Shown piece by piece: positions 8,616 to 17,501 of a DNA stretch of 64,000 bases. The notes beneath the pieces are model-generated. The model was given only the letters and a program-made list of their open reading frames with translations, was not told the DNA's origin and did no database searches. The translations under genes were made by a program, and so were the position numbers. This stretch comes from Rickettsiales bacterium (GTDB lineage: Bacteria > Pseudomonadota > Alphaproteobacteria > Rickettsiales > SXRF01), in contig JAWKXN010000001.1 in the NCBI GenBank assembly GCA_041396965.1, forward strand, positions 124,001 through 188,000. Direction: 5' to 3'. The stretch's first letter is position 1. Each line of letters starts with the position of its first letter.

Positions 8616-9484
8616 TGCTTAGGAAAATTACATTTTCATCATTATTAATATTGGTCACAGGTTGTTCCGCCTACAGTCTTCAAGAATTACGCAAAACCAC
8701 TCCAAAAGGAAGTGAGTTTCAGAAAGAATTATCACGTTTTTATATGAAATTAGCCGAATCTGAGGAAAAAGACTATGATTGGCGTGATTCTTGGTATTTC
8801 GCTGATAAAGGGCTAGTTGCTGCTTATGGTCATGATGTTAATCCAGAAGAGCTTAAAAATTGGGATATAGCGGAGGATAAACTACCGCAACTTAAGGCAG
8901 CAAGAGATGATCTGATTTTTGCCCTTAAATCTGATATTATTCTTAAAAAACCAAAGCTTACAGCGAAAGCGCAATATTATTTTGACTGTTGGGTTGAGCA
9001 ACAAGAAGAAAATTGGCAGCAAGAGGAAATAGATTATTGCCGTAATGGTTTTAATGAGACAATGGCTGAATTAGTGCTTACAAAGATTGATAGCAAGAGG
9101 AAAAATATCAAAACATTAAAAAAATCATCTGGAAAATCATTGGTTAATAAGGTAAGAAAACCACCTGAAGAAAAATCTACGGTAATATACTCATATCTTG
9201 TCCTATTTAAGGACGGTGGCATAGAGCTTACCAGTATGGGTAGCTCGGCTTTAGAGGAAATAATAAATATTCTAAAAGATAAAAAGAATTATGAGATTAT
9301 AATTTCTGATAAAAGCGGTGTCGTAAAAAATGATTTATTGTCAGAAAGAGTTCAATATATAAAAGAGTTTTTAATTGCTTCTAGCATAGAAGGAGGCTCT
9401 ATAAAAACATCCGTTACTGTTAATAGTAGCGGAAGTAGGGCAGTTAAAGCAAAATTTAGGGTAGAGATATTTATAAATGAATGA
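8615..9484 (+). CDS. OmpA-family-like lipoprotein, second paralogue
   Basis: This 289-residue lipoprotein has its lipobox at LVTGC (Cys about residue 17). Its first 150 residues parallel those of the preceding gene (FQKELSRFYMKLAESEE, FADKGL, YFDCWVEQQEENW), so the two arose by tandem duplication. WVEQQEENWQ is typical of alphaproteobacterial OmpA-family lipoproteins. The C-terminal part (VLFKDGGIELTSMGSSALEEI, LLSERVQYIKEFL) keeps the beta-alpha pattern of an OmpA domain, although key Asp and Arg positions are unclear. The reading frame overlaps guaA by eight bases, so translation is probably coupled. Confidence 0.65.
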   Translation: MLRKITFSSLLILVTGCSAYSLQELRKTTPKGSEFQKELSRFYMKLAESEEKDYDWRDSWYFADKGLVAAYGHDVNPEELKNWDIAEDKLPQLKAARDDLIFALKSDIILKKPKLTAKAQYYFDCWVEQQEENWQQEEIDYCRNGFNETMAELVLTKIDSKRKNIKTLKKSSGKSLVNKVRKPPEEKSTVIYSYLVLFKDGGIELTSMGSSALEEIINILKDKKNYEIIISDKSGVVKNDLLSERVQYIKEFLIASSIEGGSIKTSVTVNSSGSRAVKAKFRVEIFINE

Positions 9485-11024
9485 ATGTATTTTGATTCTT
9501 GATTTTGGTTCGCAGGTTACACAACTTATCGCTCGCCGTGTACGTGAGTGTGGAGTTTATTCTGAGATTAGACCGTTTAATATTACGGCTGATGAGATAA
9601 GGTCATTCGCGCCAAAAGCTATTATTCTGTCAGGTGGTCCCGCTTCGGTTCATCATGATTTTTCACCACAGGTGACCGATAGTATTTTTAGTATGAATAT
9701 TCCTATACTTGGTATTTGTTATGGTGAACAGCTAATGTGCAAGCAGTTAGGAGGTAAGGTTGAGCCATCACAAGATAGGGAGTTTGGCAGAGCGGAGATA
9801 AATATAGATGATAATTGCGCTTTATTTTCTGGTATCTGGGAAAAAGGTACAAAACAAACTGTTTGGATGTCGCATGGTGATAGAGTTATAAATTTACCAG
9901 AAGGGTTTAAGGTGGTCGCTTCCACCAATTCCGCGCCATTTGCGGCAATAGCCGATGAGAGTAGAAAATATTACGCCGTACAGTTCCATCCTGAAGTTGT
10001 TCATACCAAAGATGGCGCTAGATTACTTGAAAATTTTGTAAAAAAAATAGCTGGTTGTCATGGTAACTGGACTATGGAAGAATTCCGTAAGTCGGCTATA
10101 GATAAGATTCGTTCTCAAGTGGGTGATAGTAAAGTTTTATGCGCGGTATCAGGTGGTGTTGACTCTTCGGTTGTCGCCGCCCTAATGCATGAGGCGATTG
10201 GCGAAAGACTTATCTGTATATTTATAGATAACGGTTTATTGCGCGCTGGTGAGCCTCAGCAAGTAGAGAAAATGTTTAAGGAGAATTTTCATATACCTCT
10301 TATCCATGTTGACGCTAGTATGCTTTTCCTTAACCGTCTAAATGGTGTTTCTGATCCAGAGCGTAAACGTAAAATAATCGGCGAGACTTTTATAGAGGTT
10401 TTTGAGAACGAGGCGAATAATGTTGGTGGCGCTGATTTTTTAGCGCAAGGAACATTATATCCTGACGTTATAGAATCGGTATCGTTTGCCGGAGGTCCTA
10501 GTGTTACCATCAAATCACATCATAATGTTGGTGGGTTGCCTGAACATATGAAAATGAAATTGGTAGAGCCACTTCGTGAATTGTTTAAGGACGAGGTCAG
10601 GATTTTAGGCAAAGAGCTTGGAATGCCTGAGTCAATGGTCGGCAGGCATCCTTTTCCCGGACCAGGTCTTGCCATTAGAATACCGGGTGAGTTAAGTGAG
10701 GAAAAAATCGCGCTTTTGCGCAGAGTCGACGCTATATATATTGATGAGATAAGAAAGGCCGAGCTATATGATAAGATATGGCAAGCATTTGCTGTTTTGC
10801 TCCCAATTCGTAGTGTTGGTGTAATGGGAGACGCTCGTAGTTATGATTATGTTTGCGCTCTTCGCGCGGTAACTTCCACAGATGGTATGACCGCTGATTA
10901 TTATGATTTCTCCCATGATTTCTTAGGTAGAGTATCTAATCGTATAACTAATGAGGTTGGTGGTATAAACAGAGTCGTGTATGATATTACCAGCAAGCCA
11001 CCCGGCACAATAGAGTGGGAGTAA
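9477..11024 (+). CDS. guaA: GMP synthase (glutamine-hydrolysing)
   Basis: GuaA converts XMP to GMP using ATP and glutamine in purine synthesis. The 515-residue protein has a class I glutamine amidotransferase domain (catalytic Cys about residue 81 in GICYG, His and Glu in QFHPEV near 168), the PP-loop ATPase motif SGGVDSS near 223 and a C-terminal dimerisation domain ending KPPGTIEWE, as is standard. The start overlaps the upstream lipoprotein gene. The next gene starts within ten bases of the guaA stop. Confidence 0.97.
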   Translation: MNECILILDFGSQVTQLIARRVRECGVYSEIRPFNITADEIRSFAPKAIILSGGPASVHHDFSPQVTDSIFSMNIPILGICYGEQLMCKQLGGKVEPSQDREFGRAEINIDDNCALFSGIWEKGTKQTVWMSHGDRVINLPEGFKVVASTNSAPFAAIADESRKYYAVQFHPEVVHTKDGARLLENFVKKIAGCHGNWTMEEFRKSAIDKIRSQVGDSKVLCAVSGGVDSSVVAALMHEAIGERLICIFIDNGLLRAGEPQQVEKMFKENFHIPLIHVDASMLFLNRLNGVSDPERKRKIIGETFIEVFENEANNVGGADFLAQGTLYPDVIESVSFAGGPSVTIKSHHNVGGLPEHMKMKLVEPLRELFKDEVRILGKELGMPESMVGRHPFPGPGLAIRIPGELSEEKIALLRRVDAIYIDEIRKAELYDKIWQAFAVLLPIRSVGVMGDARSYDYVCALRAVTSTDGMTADYYDFSHDFLGRVSNRITNEVGGINRVVYDITSKPPGTIEWE

Positions 11025-11032
11025 AAATAACA

Positions 11033-11689
11033 ATGAGTGAGTTATTTAGAGAAATAGAAGAAGATCTTAAAAAGGAAAAGTTTGACAAAATATGGCGTAT
11101 CATATGGCGGATAGCTATATTTGGCAGTATAATAGTTGTTCTTGTTACGGGAGCTTACGTTGGTTGGGACAATTATCGTCAGTCTAAGGAAGAAGCGAAT
11201 ACCATGAAGCTGTTGCAGGGAGCGGAACGTCTTGAGATAAAAGACTATAAAGGAGCTAGTCTTATCTTCTCCTCTCTTACCGATGATAAGAATTCTTCTT
11301 ATTATCCACTAGCTATGTTGCAAAAAGCATGGGCTCAGGAACAGGGAGATGATTTAAGCGGAGCGTTAAAAACTTATCAACATCTTGCTAACAGTAACTC
11401 GGAGCTTGCCGATTTTGCTAGACTTAAACTATTAAAGGATCATGAAATCAAGATAGATAAAAACTCACCTTTTTATTATACGATGCTAGAAAATGAAGCT
11501 TGGAAATTACTGGCTAACGGCAAAAAGTCTGAGGCGATTGATATTTTTGTTGAGCTTACAAAAGCGGATAATGTACCAAATAGTATGGCGGCAAGAGCAA
11601 GAGGGGTAGTCAGGTTGCTTTCTCCAAAAAAACTGGAAAGTAAAGATGACATACAAGCCCAGATTGAGAAAATGATCGGCGCTAAATAA
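11033..11689 (+). CDS. YfgM-like membrane-anchored TPR protein
   Basis: The 218-residue protein starts best at ATG 11033 (MSELFREIEEDL); an upstream GTG-type start overlaps guaA. A charged cytoplasmic N-terminus is followed by one transmembrane helix (about residues 28-48) and a periplasmic TPR_21-like repeat domain (YPLAMLQKAWAQEQG, ALKTYQHLA, SMAARARGVVRLL). In proteobacteria YfgM-type proteins precede bamB and der, as here, and work with the SecYEG-associated chaperone network and the periplasm. Its role in this lineage is inferred from that order. Confidence 0.8.
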   Translation: MSELFREIEEDLKKEKFDKIWRIIWRIAIFGSIIVVLVTGAYVGWDNYRQSKEEANTMKLLQGAERLEIKDYKGASLIFSSLTDDKNSSYYPLAMLQKAWAQEQGDDLSGALKTYQHLANSNSELADFARLKLLKDHEIKIDKNSPFYYTMLENEAWKLLANGKKSEAIDIFVELTKADNVPNSMAARARGVVRLLSPKKLESKDDIQAQIEKMIGAK

Positions 11690-11717
11690 CTATAATTTTA
11701 CAGTCGGAGATACTGGA

Positions 11718-13040
11718 ATGAGAAAAGTAATTTTATTATGCGGTATACTACCTTTTATCACCTCTTGTAGCTATATGCCGACATGGCTTGGTGGAGAGGA
11801 AAAAAAAGAGGAAAGGCTCGCTGGAAAAAGAGAGTCTGTGCTGTCATCTAATAATAATCTAAAAGTTGACGATGATATTAAGAATACCTCTCCCGAAATA
11901 CCTGAAGCGGTATCCAATGTCGCGTGGAGTCAGCATAATGGGAACTTCACCGCCAATACCGCCAATATAAAAGCTGGTAATTTTTCTAATTATAGTTCGG
12001 CTACTATAGGTGATGGCAATGAGTTTTCTCATGGTCTTGTTACGTCACCAGTGGTTGCTGGAGGTAAGGTTTTTGCGATGGATTCAGCCGGTGTAATTTC
12101 CGCACATGACGCTGTTAATATAGAAAAAATATACTGGAAATCGGAAATAGTCGCCGATAGTCACGAAAATGAAATTATGGGTGGCGGATTATCTGTCAGT
12201 GGTGATTATCTATACGCCAGCACCGGACAGGGCAAAATAGCCGCTATTAATATTAAGGATGGCAAAAAAATATGGAGCAGAGCTTTTGGTGTACCTCTAA
12301 AAGGCGCGCCAAGAGTTAGTGGTTCCAACGTTATAATAGTAACTATTGATAGTCAGACCTATGCTCTTAACTCTAAGGACGGCAATATTCTTTGGGATCA
12401 TAGAGGTATCAGCGAGATAGCGGCGGTAATGAGTGATGTAACTCCTACTATCTTTGGTGATGAGGTATTCATACCATATTCATCCGGTGAGATGTTCTCA
12501 CTCTCTCTTGCCACAGGCGATGTCTCATGGGTTGATACTTTAATGCGTGATAGCCGTTCATCAGTTGATTTTTCTGGTATTGGCGGTGATCCAGTAACAG
12601 ATAAGGAAGTGGTTTTTGTAACCGGTAATAACGGAGTCACTACCGCTATATCCATATTCAATGGCAGAAGGGTCTGGCAAAGACATATAGCGTCTTTCAA
12701 TACTCCTTTATTAGCTGGTAGTGAGCTTTTTATTCTCTCTTCTGATAATGTTCTTATCAATATGGTAAAATATACCGGAAAAATCCGTTGGGTAAATCAG
12801 CTTGCTAGCTATGAGAATCCTGATGATAAGGAAGACGCGATAAGTTGGAGAGGACCAGTAATGGTAAACGGAAAGTTATTGCTTGTTGGCTCCAACGGGA
12901 AAATGATTTTCGTATCAGCTAGCGACGGTAAAGTTATTGAGACAAAGCAAATTCCTGATTCCATATTTACCCAGCCAGTTATAGCCGGTGGCAGGTTATA
13001 TCTGGTGGATAAGGACGCTGTTTTATATTCATTCAAATAA
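11718..13040 (+). CDS. bamB: BamB, outer-membrane protein assembly lipoprotein
   Basis: BamB is a beta-propeller lipoprotein of the BAM complex, which inserts beta-barrel proteins into the outer membrane. The 440-residue protein has a signal peptide with lipobox FITSC (Cys about residue 17) and several PQQ/WD-like blades with the recurring pattern V-AGGKVFA-D-G, A-D...G...W (for example GKKIWSRAFG, LNSKDGNILWDHRG, GKIRWVNQL). CGG AGA precedes the ATG. The position between a YfgM-like gene and der is the conserved proteobacterial order. The barrel substrates in this window include TpsB and the TonB-dependent receptor. Confidence 0.93.
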   Translation: MRKVILLCGILPFITSCSYMPTWLGGEEKKEERLAGKRESVLSSNNNLKVDDDIKNTSPEIPEAVSNVAWSQHNGNFTANTANIKAGNFSNYSSATIGDGNEFSHGLVTSPVVAGGKVFAMDSAGVISAHDAVNIEKIYWKSEIVADSHENEIMGGGLSVSGDYLYASTGQGKIAAINIKDGKKIWSRAFGVPLKGAPRVSGSNVIIVTIDSQTYALNSKDGNILWDHRGISEIAAVMSDVTPTIFGDEVFIPYSSGEMFSLSLATGDVSWVDTLMRDSRSSVDFSGIGGDPVTDKEVVFVTGNNGVTTAISIFNGRRVWQRHIASFNTPLLAGSELFILSSDNVLINMVKYTGKIRWVNQLASYENPDDKEDAISWRGPVMVNGKLLLVGSNGKMIFVSASDGKVIETKQIPDSIFTQPVIAGGRLYLVDKDAVLYSFK

Positions 13041-13062
13041 TAAAAATAAAATAATTAAAGAT

Positions 13063-14412
13063 ATGAGTTTTACGGTAGTAATAGCCGGTCGCCCTAATGT
13101 CGGTAAATCAACTTTATTTAATCGCTTAACCGGAAAGCGTCATGCTCTTGTTGATGATGTCGCGGGAGTTACCCGTGATTTAAGAGAAGGTATGGCGGAA
13201 ATATCCGGCGTTAAATTCACGGTTTTTGATACAGCCGGACTTGAGGAAGCGAAAGACGGAAGCCTTGCCGCAAGGATGAGTCGGCAAAGTGAAAAAGCTA
13301 TTGAGGCGGCTAATATTGTTTTGTTCGTTGTTGACGCTAGAGCTGGGATAACTCCCGTTGATAAATATTTCGCGGCGTTAATCAGGAAAAAACATTCAAA
13401 TCCTATATTGCTTATAAATAAAGCGGAAGGTGGAAAAACAGAAGATGTTATCGCTGAAGCTTATAGTCTTGGCTTTGGTGAGCCAATTCTAATATCAGCC
13501 GAGCATGGCATTGGTATGGGCGATCTATACGATGTTATCGCTCCTCTGATAGAGAGTGCTCAAGAAGGAGATAGTGACGATTATGACAAAGAGGAAGATG
13601 TAAACACGACAATGCGAATTTCCATAATCGGTCGCCCTAATGTCGGTAAGTCAACACTGGTAAATAAATTGCTTGGAGAGGAAAGGGTGCTTACCGGTGA
13701 TGAGGCTGGTATTACCCGTGATTCCATAGAGGTTGATTTTGAGTTTGAGGATAACCCTATCAAATTAGTGGACACCGCCGGAATGCGTAAAAAAAGCAAT
13801 GTGATAGATAGGCTGGAAAAAATGGCGGTGGCCGACAGCTTAAGAACTATCCGTTATTCCCATGTCGTAATATTGGTAATAGATGCTAACGCTCCTATGG
13901 AAAAACAGGAAAATAATATAGCTTCACTTATAGAAAGAGAAGGTAGGTCTTTGGTTATAGCCATAAATAAATGGGATAGTGTCAAAGATAAGCCAGCCTA
14001 TATGAAAGAAATATCCGATATAATTGATAAAACCCTACCACAACTAAAAGGTGTACCGTTGATACCAATTTCCGCTAAAACCGGATTTCAGATACATAAG
14101 CTACTTAAAACCTGTTTTGAGGTTTATGAGTTGTGGAATAAAAAGATAAGTACTGGTGAGCTTAATCGTTGGCTAGAAGCGGCGCTGGAATATCACTCTC
14201 CACCGCTAGTAAACTCACGGCGAATCAAAATACGCTACATAACCCAGAAATCTAGCAGACCGCCGTCTTTCTTACTGTTCTCTAATAATAGCGATATACC
14301 GGAGAGCTATATACGCTATCTTAGAAACGGACTTAGAGAGAGCTTCAACCTGCCATCAGTTCCAATCAGGATAAAAATCCGTAAGAACAAAAATCCGTAT
14401 AGCAAAAAATAA
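13063..14412 (+). CDS. der: Ribosome biogenesis GTPase Der (EngA)
   Basis: Der is the double-GTPase needed for 50S subunit maturation. The 449-residue protein starts at ATG 13063 (MSFTVVIAGRPNVGKST) and has two G1 motifs, each in GRPNVGKST, at about residues 9 and 187, with DTAG switch motifs in both domains (FDTAGLEE, VDTAGMRKK), NKxD-type motifs (INKAEGG in the first, INKWDS in the second) and a C-terminal KH-like domain ending in basic residues. The first-domain G4 is NKAE rather than NKxD, a variation seen in the family. It follows bamB by 22 bases. Confidence 0.97.
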   Translation: MSFTVVIAGRPNVGKSTLFNRLTGKRHALVDDVAGVTRDLREGMAEISGVKFTVFDTAGLEEAKDGSLAARMSRQSEKAIEAANIVLFVVDARAGITPVDKYFAALIRKKHSNPILLINKAEGGKTEDVIAEAYSLGFGEPILISAEHGIGMGDLYDVIAPLIESAQEGDSDDYDKEEDVNTTMRISIIGRPNVGKSTLVNKLLGEERVLTGDEAGITRDSIEVDFEFEDNPIKLVDTAGMRKKSNVIDRLEKMAVADSLRTIRYSHVVILVIDANAPMEKQENNIASLIEREGRSLVIAINKWDSVKDKPAYMKEISDIIDKTLPQLKGVPLIPISAKTGFQIHKLLKTCFEVYELWNKKISTGELNRWLEAALEYHSPPLVNSRRIKIRYITQKSSRPPSFLLFSNNSDIPESYIRYLRNGLRESFNLPSVPIRIKIRKNKNPYSKK

Positions 14413-14687
14413 ATTTGTTTCACTCCCACTAAGGGACTACTGTCCCTAATCTTTGCGAATATCACCTCTCCCTTTGGAAGAAGGTTAGGGTGAGGGGTTA
14501 TTATATCTCTCATCCTCGTGAAAATATGCTGATTTTCACATAAGGCATTGCTCAAGGCTTGCACGACCTGCTGACCGAGTTTCTTGTTCCCTAGCCCCTA
14601 GAACCTATACTTGTTCCATATAAAAATTATCCAAAAACTAGTATAGATAGCTATACTTTCAAATAAGCCTTGTATATATTTCAATAT
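14413..14687. repeat. Intergenic mosaic of hairpin repeats
   Basis: This gap between der and mutS has no gene. It holds a GGGAC-TACT-GTCCC hairpin (14432-14447), an imperfect inverted repeat of the common CCTCTCCCTTT/AGGGTGAGGGG type (about 14465-14498), and a segment (about 14507-14601) that contains a perfect GTGAAAAT/ATTTTCAC stem (14518-14539). In reverse complement, the last segment matches 46649-46730 over about 85 bases, including CAGCAGGTC, TGAGC and AATCAG. It is a dispersed intergenic repeat. Confidence 0.65.
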
Positions 14688-17429
14688 ATGAAAAATTCCA
14701 CAGCGAAAAAGAATAATGAACCGGCAGGAGCTAAGTCAGAAGTGACTCCAGCTATGCGTCAATTCCTTGAGATTAAACAGCGGCATCAGGATTGTCTACT
14801 GTTTTACCGGATGGGGGATTTTTATGAGCTGTTCTTTGATGACGCTGTAAAAGCCGCTGAGATTCTTGACATAGCTCTTACCAAGCGGGGTAAGCATGAA
14901 GGTCAAGATATACCGATGTGTGGAGTGCCCGCTCATTCGCATGAGGCTTATCTTGAGAAGCTTATTCGTTCCGGTGTTAAAGTCGCTATTTGTGAGCAGC
15001 TTGAGGAACCACATGAGGCTAAGAAACGTGGCTATAAAGCCGTAATATCGCGTGATGTGGTGCGAATAGTAACCGCCGGAACCATAACAGAGGAAAACCT
15101 GCTTGACGCTAGAAGCTCCAACTATCTGGCGGTTATAGTAAAAAATACGAATGATATAGAGAAGAACTCTAATAATACGCGGTCAGTAGTTCCGTATAAT
15201 AAGCAAGATATAAAAAATTACATCATAGCTTGGCTGGACATATCAACCGGCGAGTTTAATGTTATAAATATAGAGGAAAAATCAATAGCTATGGAGCTAT
15301 CGCGCATTTTCCCTCGTGAGCTTCTTGTTCCTGACAGTATATCGGCAATAGATGAGCTAAAGTCTTTTGATGGAGCTATTACCCAGCGCCCCGATAATAT
15401 GTTTGAGGAAAAAAGGTCACAAAGATTGCTCAAGGAGTTTTATAATATATCATCACTTGACGTACTTGGGGATTTTAATCAATCCGAGATTATAGCCAGC
15501 GCCTCCTTGCTTGATTACATTAGAATAACCCAAAAAGAAACTCTGCCTCGCCTAGACCTGCCTCGTAGACAGGATGTGTTATCACACATGTTGATAGACT
15601 CGGCTACCAAAAGAAATTTAGAACTGCTTACTACCATGAGTGGTCAGAAAAAAGGCAGTCTATTCTCGGTAATTGATAAGACAATAACCTCATCTGGCGC
15701 TCGTCTGCTCGCCGGCAGGATTTCCGCGCCACATACCGATATAAAGATAATAAATGGCAGACTTAACATGGTACAGGCGTTTTTTGAGCAGTCAGACCTA
15801 CGCTCTAAAATCCGTCTTGCTCTTAAAGAATGTCCTGATATGGAAAGAGCTTTGTCTCGTCTTTGTCTTGGACGGGGAGGTCCTCGTGACGCGTTAATGA
15901 TAGCGTCCGGTCTGTCATCAGCGCAGGAGATACGGGTATTTTTAGAGTTAAGCGCACAGTTGTTGCCGCTAGAAGTTACTGCCGTAGCTCCAGTATTAGG
16001 AGGACATGAGGAAATTACCTCCAAGATTCTTTCTATCATTAGTAAAGATTGCCCGCTGCTCGCTAGAGATGGGAATTTTGTTCGCGCTGGACATAATGCC
16101 GCCCTTGATGAGTTAAGAAGGCTACGTGACGATGGCAAGAAACTAATAGTTGATCTTCAACAGAAATATATAAAAGAAACTGGAATAGCCAGTCTTAAGA
16201 TTCGCTTCAACAATATGCTTGGCTATTTTGTGGAGATAACCCAGCAGCATCAAGCAAAGATTACTAGTGATTTTATTCATCGTCAGACCTTAGCTAATAA
16301 TATACGTTATAGTAGTGTTGAGCTTTCTGAGCTAGAAAGAAAGATAGGTGAGGCGGCAGCGAATGCCTTAAAGCTTGAGCAAGAAATATTTGCCGAATTA
16401 CTAGAAGAGATAAAAATCTCCTCAGAAAAAATAATAGATACGGCAAGAGCTATTGCTGAAATTGATGTGGCGACCTCTCTTGCTCATCTCGCCTCAGAGC
16501 GTGATTATACAAGACCATTGCTTGATAATAGTTTTTCTTTTGATATTACTAGTGGTCGTCATCCAGTTGTAGAGGAAAGCCTCAAGAAAAACACGGATTC
16601 TTCCTCTTTTATAGCCAATAGCTGTGACCTAGAAAATAGTAGAAGATTATGGTTGCTTACAGGCCCTAATATGGCTGGAAAAAGCACCTTCCTACGTCAG
16701 AACGCGCTTATCGCCATTTTAGCGCAGATTGGCTCTTACGTGCCCGCTACCTCCGCGACTATAGGTATTGTTGACCGCATGTTTAGTAGGGTAGGGGCGG
16801 CTGATGATCTCGCGCGTGGACATTCCACTTTTATGGTGGAAATGGTTGAGACCGCGACAATATTAAATCAGGCGACAGAGCGCTCGCTAGTTATATTGGA
16901 TGAGATAGGACGAGGTACCGCTACATTTGATGGGCTTTCCCTTGCTTGGGCGGTGGTGGAGTATCTTCATGACGTAATTAAATGCCGCTCATTATTCGCC
17001 ACTCATTATCACGAGCTTACGGAGCTTAAAGGTAAACTTTCTTGCCTGTCATGCCATACTATGAAGGTAAAAGAATGGAAGGGAGAGCTTATATTCATGC
17101 ATGAGGTTGCCACAGGTAGCGCGGATAGGTCTTACGGTATTCATGTGGCAAAGCTTGCCGGACTTCCCGAGCCGGTAATAAGGAGAGCTGGCAATATTTT
17201 GCGAAACCTTGAAAATCAGCAAGGAGCGAGAAATAATTCGGGAGACTCATTGCCACTTTTCGCGCGTGATGAGGAGCCGGAAGAAGAGATTACTAACAGC
17301 TCTAATAACAATAGTGTAAATTTGCTATTGCTGCAGGAAATACTGGATATTTCGCTTGATGACCTTACACCAAAACAGGCTCTTGACGCTCTATATAATC
17401 TTAAAAACAAAGCGGAAGAACTTGCCTAA
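14688..17429 (+). CDS. mutS: DNA mismatch repair protein MutS
   Basis: MutS recognises base mismatches and small loops and starts mismatch repair with MutL. The protein of about 913 residues has the mismatch-binding motif FYRMGDFYELF (with the Phe-x-Glu wedge in the FYELF region) near residue 42, connector and lever domains, Walker A GPNMAGKST near 660, DEIGRGTATFDG near 740, and the C-terminal helix-turn-helix and dimer region. ATG 14688 is preferred to TTG 14670. Length is slightly above the usual 850-900 because of an Asn- and Lys-rich insert near residues 150-165 and a Ser/Asn-rich stretch before the end. Confidence 0.97.
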   Translation: MKNSTAKKNNEPAGAKSEVTPAMRQFLEIKQRHQDCLLFYRMGDFYELFFDDAVKAAEILDIALTKRGKHEGQDIPMCGVPAHSHEAYLEKLIRSGVKVAICEQLEEPHEAKKRGYKAVISRDVVRIVTAGTITEENLLDARSSNYLAVIVKNTNDIEKNSNNTRSVVPYNKQDIKNYIIAWLDISTGEFNVINIEEKSIAMELSRIFPRELLVPDSISAIDELKSFDGAITQRPDNMFEEKRSQRLLKEFYNISSLDVLGDFNQSEIIASASLLDYIRITQKETLPRLDLPRRQDVLSHMLIDSATKRNLELLTTMSGQKKGSLFSVIDKTITSSGARLLAGRISAPHTDIKIINGRLNMVQAFFEQSDLRSKIRLALKECPDMERALSRLCLGRGGPRDALMIASGLSSAQEIRVFLELSAQLLPLEVTAVAPVLGGHEEITSKILSIISKDCPLLARDGNFVRAGHNAALDELRRLRDDGKKLIVDLQQKYIKETGIASLKIRFNNMLGYFVEITQQHQAKITSDFIHRQTLANNIRYSSVELSELERKIGEAAANALKLEQEIFAELLEEIKISSEKIIDTARAIAEIDVATSLAHLASERDYTRPLLDNSFSFDITSGRHPVVEESLKKNTDSSSFIANSCDLENSRRLWLLTGPNMAGKSTFLRQNALIAILAQIGSYVPATSATIGIVDRMFSRVGAADDLARGHSTFMVEMVETATILNQATERSLVILDEIGRGTATFDGLSLAWAVVEYLHDVIKCRSLFATHYHELTELKGKLSCLSCHTMKVKEWKGELIFMHEVATGSADRSYGIHVAKLAGLPEPVIRRAGNILRNLENQQGARNNSGDSLPLFARDEEPEEEITNSSNNNSVNLLLLQEILDISLDDLTPKQALDALYNLKNKAEELA

Positions 17430-17501
17430 AATGTGGTATAGTGCTATTTACAGTATATAATCGTGTTATTTGCCATTATACGTACGTAAATATTAATAGC
17501 T

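Noticed and set aside
14316..14564. Minus-strand frame containing TPHPNLLPKGE
   Set aside because: This peptide is the well-known translation of a common intergenic repeat (CCTCTCCCTTT type), not a gene.
15644..16138. 164-residue minus-strand frame opposite mutS
   Set aside because: Shadow of the mutS coding frame; composition is Ser/Arg-rich and no domain is seen.
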